From: Symbiodinium natans
Taxonomy: Eukaryota > Sar > Dinophyceae > Suessiales > Symbiodiniaceae
Direction of reading: 5' to 3'
Length of the DNA stretch: 64,000 bases
Assembly: GCA_905221605.1 (NCBI GenBank)
Contig: CAJNDS010000201.1
Span: 62,001 to 126,000 of the forward strand
Below, piece by piece: positions 1-9,200 of the stretch; the first letter of the stretch is position 1, and each line of letters begins with the position of its first letter. The notes beneath the pieces were generated by a model. The model was not told where the DNA came from. It saw only the letters and a program-made list of their open reading frames with translations, and did no database searches. Position numbers and translations under genes: made by a program.

Positions 1-1889
1 CCCCAGACCGACTCGGGTAGAGTAGGCAGCCGTAACACACTCCCCCACTGCGGCAAGATGTTTTTGCCTTTGGCACCATATCCATGCACAAAAGGAGGGG
101 GTATAACCTCGGCGTATCGGTTCGCCATGAATAAGTCAGGACCAGGTAGGATTGCCAAACGGGAGTGCGAGCCGCCGTAACCCATGAGCAGGGGAAGAAA
201 TCCCTGTTCATATGGGCCTTGTCCCCACGTTTTGACCCCTCTGACCTGCCTGACTGGGGAGGTGCCAAACTGGATGTTTGGCTCTGGCCGGCCAGCAGTA
301 AGGTCGGCCGTTTTCCACGCAACCTCATGTATGTATCTTCCTAAAAGTGCCCACGCAAACACAAAGTCAGAGTGCTTGTGAGCAGTGGTTCCGGCAAGAG
401 GGGTGTTGCGTAGACATTGCCGATAATGGATCTGGTCCAACGGCACCTGCTCATGCATACCAGGCAATGGAGTGGGCACTTCACTGGGCATGATGACTAG
501 CTGCAGGGCTCGGCTCAACGCAGTACCAATTGAGGTCACCGCACTAGCGACGTTGCCAGGGATGCAGAAGCGAGGGGGCCGGGGATGTTTGCCGTCCGGA
601 GCATTCGGGTAGAAGAGGACCAATCCCCCATTTGCTTCGAGCTGGTCCTCGGACGCACAAACCATGCCAATTGAGTTTGGCGATCGGGCCCCACACGGTA
701 TGGACCCGTCCGGCGAGCAACTCCACGGCGAGGCTGGAAGCGAGCCACAGGGCTGTGTCTCGTCCATCTCGACTTCCATGCTGCCCAGTGACTCCGTCGA
801 GAGGGTATTGGGCAGTAGATCGAGGACTGCAAACCTTCGCAGCTCTTCTGCTTCCCACCTGGCAGTGAACAAGGTGTCATGGTCAAGCAACATCAAGACC
901 ACCCCTGGCGCAAGGACTCTGAGGACTGCCAGAATTTCGGGCCCCGCCCACGTAAAGTGCACAGAAGCTAGCCCCGCTTCCTTGGTATTAACCAAGATGG
1001 GAAACCACCTCTCCTTAAACGGGCCTTCCCACTGCATGCGTGCTACTAAATGCCGGACAAAGTAGGGGAAGTGCGGAATAGACAAGAAGCAGCGACTATC
1101 CGTGACTAAGAGCAGGACATGGGCTCCTGCGGACTCAGCAGCCCGGAGCTGTGGAAGTAGGCAGCCGAGTAATGCATTGTAGTCAATCTCTGGGTGGAGA
1201 CCTTGCGGCTCAGGCGGTTCGCCGGAAATGGCTCCCGAGGCCAGTTTCAATGGCAGTACGCCGCTAGGGGTGGGCTCAGAGAAATTCTGATTACTTTCTA
1301 GTGCCTGCGCGAGATCGTCAGGCTCCTGAGGCCCCGGCGCATGGTCAGCACTGAGAGTGCGAAGCTGGCATATAGCCTGCATTGCGGTCGCCGCAAGGAC
1401 CTGTGGACCTGGGTGGCTAGGGACCTGCCATGGCGGCAGGTCGGCTGCAACTGGCGCGGGAGGTGGCCTCCCATGTGGAATTCGTGGCTCGATCCTACTG
1501 ACCTCACTCACTGGGTATGCTCCAACACGTGGAGGAATCGGCGGTATGGGAGGGCGAGGACTATTATCCGGCCAGCAGACCCTAGGTGGATTAGGTGATG
1601 GAGTTTGCCAGGGCCCGGGAGACAGGGCTGTCTCCCTACCCGCTGCTTGTTCGGTGAGAACACTCCCCCAAGGGGGAAGGTCTATCGCGTCACCAGGCAC
1701 AGCACTGTGCGTGGACACCGCTCGTCCCATGAGGGCACTGCTATGCGGCATGATGCCGATGCCTGGCCTCCATGCATGCAGGAGAAAACAGCGAACCGTG
1801 GGTTGCCGGGCGAAGCAGACGGCGTTGCTGTTTCTCAAAAAGGCAGAATGGTCCAGACACAACAAGGGTTGTATTTCCGGCGGAAAGTA
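1..1889 (-). CDS. Long open frame, GT-A glycosyltransferase-like, runs off left edge
   Basis: The minus strand is open for 629 codons from 1889 to the window edge, with no stop, so both the 3' end and the true start are missing. Around residues 250-420 it reads like a GT-A glycosyltransferase: a hydrophobic strand (GAHVLLLVTD), then VLMLLDHDTLFT with a DxD-like DHD at 878-886, then NGGLVLFYPNA, which resembles the 'N-G-ll-fnP' strand of GT8-type enzymes. A late VHGYGAKG near 70-100 could be the C-terminal His-Gly motif. A Pro-rich linker lies at about residues 60-190. Near the start, FLRNSNAVCFARQ resembles the Cys box of C19 (USP-type) peptidases. An uninterrupted frame this long is unlike the micro-exon genes to the right and suggests an intronless, retro-copied or element-borne gene. 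Family assignment is inference from motifs only. Confidence 0.5.
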
Positions 1890-2087
1890 TCAGCACCAAC
1901 CGGCAGCATCGAGTTCGTGAGGCAGGATGACGCCGGCTTGCATCTGCCTGGTCATTGCGACATCACTGGTCCCTAAAGTGGCAAGTGCAGTGAGTTGCCC
2001 TCTCCTGGCAACGTGGACTTGGAGCACTTGCGCTCCAACCCGGATCGCGTACGGTTGACAGGCATACGACTCCATGGCATCACTCAC
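1890..2087 (-). pseudogene. Upstream 65 codons of the same frame, ended by one TGA
   Basis: A 65-codon ATG-started frame is in register with the long frame downstream and separated from it only by a TGA at 1890-1892. It starts MSDAMESYACQPYAI and has no recognisable domain. Either this is the true N-terminus of the element protein cut by a single nonsense change, or the real start lies below the stop and this part is chance. The candidate Cys box sits only about 18 codons after the TGA, which favours the first reading. Confidence 0.35.
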
Positions 2088-3329
2088 CGAACATGGCAGG
2101 CCAAACTCATGTGACTACCCCACAGACAGCGGAAAACCACGAGGCAACCTCCAGACACGAAGATCCCTGGAAAGCCCTTTCAAAAACTACGGAGGGACAC
2201 AAGGAAGGGGAGGACCAAACAGAAGCACAACACACAGGAGAGAAGAAGCAGAAAGGCGAGAAAAAACCAGTCAGGAGCGTTACAACCCTCTACACAATGG
2301 GTCCTCGTTCAGTCAGCCTGCCACCCTTAGCTTGAGCCAGGGCACATCCAACGCGCAACCTGAAAAGGGATGCAGCGTGTCATCGCAGGTGGCTGTTTGT
2401 TACTTGTGGCTGCAATGTGCTGCATGTACAAAGCAATGACCTGGAGACAATGGCATCCTTTACTTTGTCCGTGCACAGTAGTAGCACCAGAACGCAGGCG
2501 TACCTCGGTTGCTGGTCTGTTTGTAGCGGCAACACAAGGGCCGGCGCGCATAAATCGATTAAAATGGAAAAAGGAAGGTACTCTCTACCCTGCCCCGACG
2601 ACTACTCCGGGAGCTCGATATGGTCCGCCAACAGCCAATCAGGATCGCTCAGCAATGCAGGCCACACCACATGCTCCGGGTCCTTGCCGATAACCACCTG
2701 GCGGATTGTGAGGCCGGGGGCCTAGGGGTACTGCGTGCGTCCGTAGCCCTTGAAGGCGGTAAAGTGTGAGTCTTCGGAAAGGGCTTCTGTGACAGGAGGC
2801 ACGCGATGATTGCCCCGCACCGAGTAGCACATCCGAAGGTGGTGCTGAAAGGTCTCTACGTCCTTTCGTCCGCCATAGACTAAAAATTCGTGTCTCCCCG
2901 CTCGTTGGGGCTGGCAGCAAAGAAGGCAGCCTAATGGGGCCCATGCAAACACAAGCCCGGAAGGTCGCATGGGCCTCGGAACTTGCAATCTGGTAGGTGA
3001 TGGTTCCTCCAGAGCCAAGGCCCATGAGATATGTGGGCAAGGAGATGCGAGGGCTCGCATCACGTTGGACGGCCAGTAGGAGCGGTAGAATTTCCATTGT
3101 GTACACTGCCTTGGTCCAGGCAGCACCGTCAGGCGGGCGGTGAGCCTGCTTGCCCCGCCACAGGCCATGCGCAGGCAATGACGGCCTTTTTGAAAGCCAG
3201 GTTGCTCCACAGATACTCGATGGCCCCTTGCCAAGGCAGTGGGTGCATATTCTCCACATAGAAGTCCACAACCAGGGAGGAGAAGCACTATCGAGTTGGC
3301 TTCCCCTGCATCCGCACTCGGCCGGCGGA
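2088..3329 (-). pseudogene. Decayed 5' part of the minus-strand element
   Basis: No single frame holds. Protein-like stretches appear in different minus frames: DFYVENMHPLPWQGAIEY near 3270-3210, MEILPLLLAVQRD near 3100, and EFLVYGGRKDVETFQHH near 2890-2840. This is the pattern of a frameshifted coding region. It lies just upstream of, and on the same strand as, the glycosyltransferase-like frame, so it probably belongs to the same repeated element. I do not recognise the domain. Confidence 0.3.
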
Positions 3330-3333
3330 GGTG

Positions 3334-3385
3334 TTTTTTTTTTTCTTAGGTCTGGCTCTCCCTTTTTTTTTCCTAGGTCTGGCTC
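3334..3385 (-). repeat. Tandem poly(A)-linked motif, two copies, minus orientation
   Basis: Read on the minus strand, the motif GAGCCAGACCTA(A/G)G followed by a run of 9-11 A occurs twice back to back (3385-3363 and 3358-3334). The same motif occurs in the opposite orientation at 5475-5531, on the far side of the tandem arrays. It sits at the 5' edge of the minus-strand element. Confidence 0.7.
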
Positions 3386-3396
3386 GACACGTGGGT

Positions 3397-3735
3397 GGTT
3401 GAGGGGCTGCAAATACAGTAATTTGCAGTGTTTTACACGTTTGGAGCTCCTGAATCATTGCAAAAACCACAGCAACACCTGTAAATCATGGTATTTCTGG
3501 GCGGTTGAAGGGCTGCAAATACTGTAATTTGCAGTGTTTTGCGCGTTTGGAGTTTCTGCAAAAACCACAGCAACACCTGTAAATCATGGTATTTCTGGGC
3601 GGTTGAGGGGCTGCAAAAACTGTAATTTGCCGTGTTTCGCGCGTTTGCAGCTTCTGAATCATTGCAAAAACCGCAGCAAAACTTATAAATCATAGTATGT
3701 CTGGGCGGTCAAGGGGCTGTAAATACTGTAATTTG
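3397..3735. repeat. Tandem repeat, period about 98-106 bp, 3 copies plus a partial
   Basis: Copies start at 3397, 3503, 3601 and 3707. Shared core: GGTTGAGGGGCTGCAAATAC, then GTAATTTGCAGTGTTTT, a GCGTTTGGAG block, and CACAGCAACACCTGTAAATC. The second copy is 8 bp shorter because GAATCATT is missing. The fourth is truncated where the hairpin array begins. No coding capacity. Confidence 0.85.
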
Positions 3736-3749
3736 GTCTTAAAAAGATT

Positions 3750-5325
3750 TATATGCCTTGGAACAAGCTTGCACGGCCTAAAAAAAGCGGGGGGGTTGGG
3801 GGGGCCGCACCCCCCCCCATTTGCAAACGCAATGATCGCATGATGGGAAAAATTTCAAAGACTCATATGATCGAGGCAAGCTTGCACGGATTGAAAGAAG
3901 CGGAGGGGGGGGGGGGGGGGGGGGGGGTCGCAGCCCCCCCCATTTGCAAACACAATGATAGCCCCCCCTTCTTCCATTTGCAAACACAATGCTCCCGTGT
4001 TGGGTTAAAAAGGATTCGTATGCTTGGAAAAAGCTTGCGCAGCCTAAAAACAGCGGGGGGGGTTAGGGGGCCGCAGCCCCCCCCATTTGCAAACACAATG
4101 ATCGCCTGATGGGAAAAATTTCAATCACTCATATGATCGAGGCAAGCTTGCACGGATTGAAAGAGGTCGGGGGGGGGTTGGGGGGGTCGCAGCCACCCCC
4201 CCCCATTTGCAAACACAATTATAACCCCCCTCGTCCATTTGCAAACACCATTCTCGCATGTTGGTTTAAAAAGGATTCATATGCTTTGAAACAAGCTTGC
4301 GCAGCCGAAAAAAAAGCGGGGGGGTTGTGGGGGGGGCGCAGCCCCCCCCATTTGCAAACACAATGATCGCATGATGGGTTTTGAAAAGACTCATATTATG
4401 CTTTGAAGCAAGGTTACATGGCCTAAAAAAAGCGGGGGGGTTGGGGGGGGGCGCAGCCCCCCCCCATTTGCAAACACAATGATCGCCTGATGGGTTTTGA
4501 AAAGACTCATATTATGCTTTGAAGCAAGGTTACATGGCCTAAAAAAAGCGGGGGGGTTGGGGGGGGGCGCAGCCCCCCCCATTTGCAAACACAATGATCG
4601 CATGATGGGTTTTGAAAAGACTCATATTGTGCTATGGGGAAAAATTTAAATCACTCATATGATCGAGCAAGCTTGCACGGATTGAAAGAGGTCGGGGGGG
4701 GGGGGGTTGGGGGGTTGGCAGCCACCCCCCCCCATTTGCAAACACAATTATAACCCCCCCCCCCCTCGTCCATTTGCAAACACCATTCTCGCATGTTGGT
4801 TTAAAAAGGATTCATATGCTTTGAAACAAGCTTGCGCAGCCGAAAAAAAGCGGGGGGGTTGGGGGGGGCGCAGCCCCCCCATTTGCAAACACAATGATCG
4901 CATGATGGGTTTTGAAAAGACTCATATTATGCGTTGAAGCAAGGTTACATGGCCTAAAAAAAGCGGGGGGGTTGGGGAGGGCGCAGCCCCACCCATTTGC
5001 AAACACAATGATCGCCTGATAGGTTTTGAAAAGACTCATATTGTGCTTTGAAGCAAGGTTACATGGCCTAAAAGAAGCGGGGGGCAAACACAATGATCGC
5101 CTGATGGTTTTGGAAAAGACTCATATGGATTGAAACAAGCTTGCACGGCTCAAAACAAGCGGGGGGTTGAAGGGGGGGGGGGCGTAGCCCCCCCATTTGC
5201 AAACACAATGATCGCATGATGAGTCTTAAACATTCAAAAGACTCATATGATTCAAAACAAGATTGCACGGGAAAAAACTTGCAAACACAATGGTTTTTTA
5301 AAGGTTCATATGCTTTGAAGCAAGC
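3750..5325. repeat. Tandem array with G-tract/C-tract hairpins, about 115-bp unit
   Basis: The unit is CATTTGCAAACACAATGATCG, then ATGATGGG, AAAGACTCATAT, a GCTTTGAAGCAAG segment, GGCCTAAAAAAAGC, then 7 or more G, TT, 7 or more G, CGCAG and 7-8 C. GCAAACACAAT recurs about 16 times between 3820 and 5290. Each G-run/CGCAG/C-run block can fold into a G:C hairpin, and the two G-runs separated by TT could also contribute to G-quadruplexes. Some units are shortened to about 32-40 bp (3940-3974, 4203-4235, 4731-4772). The last copies lose the G-tract. Short frames across the array are repeat artefacts. Confidence 0.9.
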
Positions 5326-5326
5326 T

Positions 5327-5474
5327 AGGACCAGAGGCCCGCAGGACCAGAAGACCACAGGACCAGAGGATGACGGGACCAGAGGACCAGAGGACCGCGG
5401 ACCAAAGGACCAGAGGGACCACGGACCAGAGGACCAGCGAACCACGGGACCAGAGGACCAGAGGACCACAGGAC
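5327..5474. repeat. GGACCAGA-type minisatellite
   Basis: Degenerate tandem copies of (A/G)GGACCAGAGGACCAC with 8-16 bp periodicity. It is contiguous with the hairpin array on the left and with the poly(A)-linked motif on the right. The Gly-Pro-Glu-Asp-rich or Trp-Ser-rich translations are low-complexity artefacts. Confidence 0.85.
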
Positions 5475-5531
5475 CAGCCAGACCTAAGAAAAGGAGAAAA
5501 GAAGAGCCAGACCGAAAAAAAAAAAAAAAAC
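5475..5531 (+). repeat. Poly(A)-linked motif, plus orientation
   Basis: AGCCAGACCTAAGAAAAGG is followed by GAGCCAGACC and 16 A. It is the inverted counterpart of 3334-3385, so the tandem arrays between are bracketed by inverted copies about 2.1 kb apart. Confidence 0.7.
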
Positions 5532-5796
5532 CACCGGACCCAGGGGCCGGGAGACACAAGGAGGGTTGAACTGCCATGACTCACTGTAATCCAGGTGTTT
5601 TCACGCCCAGCTACGAGCGGAGGGACGACCAATGGAGGAGGCTGCAGGTTCTCCAGGCCAAGGGGCTCTTGCAATGCCATGGCGAAGAAGGGGCAGCCAA
5701 CCCAATTGATGGTGCAAGGTAGAGGAAGACTGGACAGTCTTGCCTGAGAGCCGTGGAGACTACATCAGCAATAAAACATGATCAATGGTTTCCTAC

Positions 5797-5823
5797 GCCG
5801 TGTAAGTGCGGGCGCACTCACGT
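5797..5823 (+). repeat. Left arm of a 27-bp inverted pair
   Basis: The arm contains AGTGCGGGCGCACTCACGT. Its reverse complement matches 6463-6489 at about 25 of 27 positions. The core AGTGC-GGGC-GCACT is itself a hairpin, so part of the match is expected in either orientation. Confidence 0.6.
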
Positions 5824-6462
5824 GGCATGAGCAACGCAACCGCTTGATTCCGTCATGTCTACAAGTTCTACAAGTTTTCATCGTGTTCGATGGCTCCAAC
5901 TTGCTCCCTTGTTCCGTGCCGCCAGGGCTCACAGGAGCAGGCGTCCGCTTGCTCTTCCCGAACCAACTGCACTGCAAGGAATCCGCGATGCCTCGGCAGC
6001 CCAAGAACGTCCTAATCAAAGGAATATTTTTTCCAATTTACCTCATAAAAGCGCATGCATGGCGTGTCACTGCCGATGAAGTCAATTTGCTTTTGCAAGC
6101 GATGTTCGATGCTGTCCCCAATGATGATGCCGTCATTCTGGAGTGGGTAGGCGTGCTTCCTCGATGAACGTATTGCTACCGACATTCTCGAGCATTTTAG
6201 ATGACGAGACCATGCATCTGCTTGAGCAATCGGCATTCGGACAGTGACATCTAGCGCTGACCTTGGTACCTGCATCTCTTCTCAAGGCAGTTAGATCCAT
6301 TTAGTTCTCTGTGCAAGTTTGACGAGCAGTAACCGCCCACCGCAATTTCCGAGCAGGGACTCAGTGAAGCGGCTCAAGGGCTCCCGTTCGGGTTGCTCCC
6401 TTGCTTCCGAGTATCACCTGCGGAGAATCTTGTGCGGGTGCGGGAGTGATTTGATGTTGGGT

Positions 6463-6489
6463 ACGTGAGTGCGCCCGCACTCACACGCC
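6463..6489 (-). repeat. Right arm of a 27-bp inverted pair
   Basis: ACGTGAGTGCGCCCGCACT lies here, mirrored to 5797-5823. Together the arms bound a segment of about 690 bp, the size of a short non-autonomous transposon. I could not identify a target-site duplication, so this remains a suggestion. Confidence 0.5.
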
Positions 6490-6666
6490 CTGTCCCCCGA
6501 TGAATTAATGGGCAGTTTGCGCGAACACATCTCTGCTGCTCTCAGGTAAGATCTCTCCGCCTTGCTCACAGTCATTGTTCCACTTCTTTCTAACACTGGC
6601 GCACAATCTGCGTGTTGTGCACAGAAATTCAGGTGAACTGCTATGCAACCAAGAAATTAGTGGCTG

Positions 6667-7295
<629 letters not shown>

Positions 7296-7411
7296 GGTGT
7301 CGGTACCATTCGCGACGCTGCATTTTCCTTGGATTCCTAGTGCTAAAACCAAGGTTTCGCGCACATTCCAGGCTCCAGTGCCCCTTCCTCTTTTCTTCTT
7401 GCTACTTGCGC

Positions 7412-7840
7412 CGAAACATCGGTATCTACGACACTTCGTGGCTTCTTTGCGTGCGAATGGCCAGAGCATCCATGTCCGCACGATGAGAACGTCCGTGTTA
7501 CCAGCGCATCCATGTTGACACGATGATAACTGGTAACGTCCGTGTTACCAGAGCATCCATGTCCGCACGATGATAACGTCCGTGTTACCAGAACATCCAT
7601 GTCCGCGCGATGATAACGTTTGTGTGACCACTGCGTGCGCGTGGCCAGAGCATCCATGTCCGCGCGATGATAACCTCCATGCAAAAACATCGGTATTTGC
7701 GACGCTTCGTGGCTTCACGGCGTGCGAATGGCCAGAGCATCCATGTCCGTGCGACGATAACGTCCCTGTTACCAGTTACCAGAGCATTTATGTCCGCGCG
7801 ATGATAACGTCCTTGTTACCAGAGCATGCATGTCCGCTTG
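7412..7840. repeat. Minisatellite with CATCCATGTCCGCGCGATGATA unit
   Basis: About eight copies of a unit of roughly 32-40 bp containing CCAGAGCATCCATGTCCG and CGATGATAACGTCCGTGTTA, starting near 7467, 7507, 7555, 7587, 7649, 7737, 7786 and 7824. A longer block, from ACATCGGTAT through CTTCGTGGCTT to GTGCGAATGGCC, occurs twice about 271 bp apart (near 7417 and 7688). This shows duplication at two scales. Confidence 0.85.
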
Positions 7841-7960
7841 AGCCCAGCACTGAACTCCGCTCAGTGTCTTCCATGTCAAAAAAAACAAGATAAGGGGAAC
7901 TCTGCCAATCACCTGCCATCAGCTGAAAACACTGTAAAACGCGTACGTAACCAGCGCGTA

Positions 7961-7999
7961 CTACTACTACTACTTCTACTACTACTACTACTGCTACTT

Positions 8000-8037
<38 letters not shown>

Positions 8038-8062
8038 GCTACTGCTACTGCTACTGCTACTG

Positions 8063-8118
<56 letters not shown>

Positions 8119-8164
8119 GCTACTGCTACTGCTACTGCTACTGCTGCTACTGCTACTGCTACTG

Positions 8165-8240
<76 letters not shown>

Positions 8241-8241
8241 A
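7961..8241. repeat. Second (CTA)n microsatellite
   Basis: About 280 bp of CTA/GCTACT triplets, the same motif and strand as 6667-7295. The two are separated by about 665 bp holding the CATCCATGT minisatellite. Confidence 0.95.
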
Positions 8242-8480
8242 CTACTACTCTTCCTACCACTCCCTTCTACAACTACTGGGTTGCCGACACCACTACCGAC
8301 CACTCCTACGATGAAGACGCGACGGCTACAACGCCACTACTACTGCCAATGGTGACGCGACTGACAACACCACTAACAACAAGCACAAACAACAACCAGA
8401 CAACAACAACCACACCGACAACAACAACCATAACCAGACACACCCACAACAACTACAACAACACAACAACCACAACCAAC
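8242..8480. repeat. Cryptically simple CAACAA/CCAC-rich sequence
   Basis: The CTA block grades into ACCACTAC, GACAAC and CAACAACAACC stretches with no regular period, a typical decaying microsatellite edge. No gene. Confidence 0.7.
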
Positions 8481-8489
8481 CCAGCCTAG

Positions 8490-9200
8490 CTTCTTTTCAC
8501 AGTACCAGCGCTTTTCTGCAACCTCACTGCCAACAACAAAAACACTTTCTGCAAGCGCGAGTTGTTATTTGCCAATGTGGTTAAAAAATATTTCAAAGGT
8601 TTTGGTGTCTCAAGACAGTCAATCCGAGGCATGATGACAAATTGAAAAGTCAGCGAGTTTTTTGAATTTTTTGAAAAATGCATGTTTCATTTTTTTGACA
8701 AAGATCAATGAAAAAGATGCTGGGACACAAGAATAGATTGAATTGATGACTTTACAATTCTAGGCAACACTGTGACGCATGAAATTGTGCGCGCATTTTT
8801 TCAAAGGACGACACAAAGACAAAATCCAAATTTTTCTTGTTCGACGATTATTCTCAACGAAACAAGCTGAAAACAAGATGAGCCTTACTAATTTTTGCAA
8901 CTAAATCAACCAAACTGGTCAGGCTCAAAAAACCATAAAATCAACATTGGAAAACAAAGCTTTTTGTTGCAAAACCCGTTTTAAAGTTGCTTGATTCAAA
9001 ATTCATGCGTGCCATCTTGTCAGTCAGAATGGAAGTTGAAAATATATTTCGAACAAGAAGAAAAAATGACATGTTACGGTGTTTCAGAAAACAAAAAAGC
9101 AAGTTTCTGAAGATATAATTTCTTTAAAAAGACCCTGACAACAAATTCAGGTTGAGACCACTGCAGAGAGCTGAATAGCGACCCAGTGACACCTTAAACG
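8490..9200. other. AT-rich island, no gene
   Basis: By eye this 700-bp stretch is clearly AT-rich, with many A and T runs and few open frames, unlike the mixed or GC-rich flanks. It holds no repeat array and no frame over 65 codons. Composition suggests a separate origin or an unannotated non-coding insertion. Confidence 0.6.

Larger units (their letters stand above)
5540..6660. other. Unique sequence, no supported gene
   Basis: The longest frame is 129 codons on the + strand (5778-6167). It shows no recognisable domain, and short frames are open on the opposite strand too. The only structure I see is the pair of self-palindromic inverted arms listed next. No promoter or RNA gene recognised. 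Confidence 0.4.

Noticed and set aside
3753-5093. Repeated frames containing PPPICKHN-type peptides
   Set aside because: They recur with every hairpin-array unit and carry homopolymer-derived Gly and Pro runs, so they are not genes.
5068-5680. Trp/Ser/Gly-rich and Gly/Pro-rich frames of 117-169 codons
   Set aside because: They translate the GGACCAGA minisatellite and the hairpin array.
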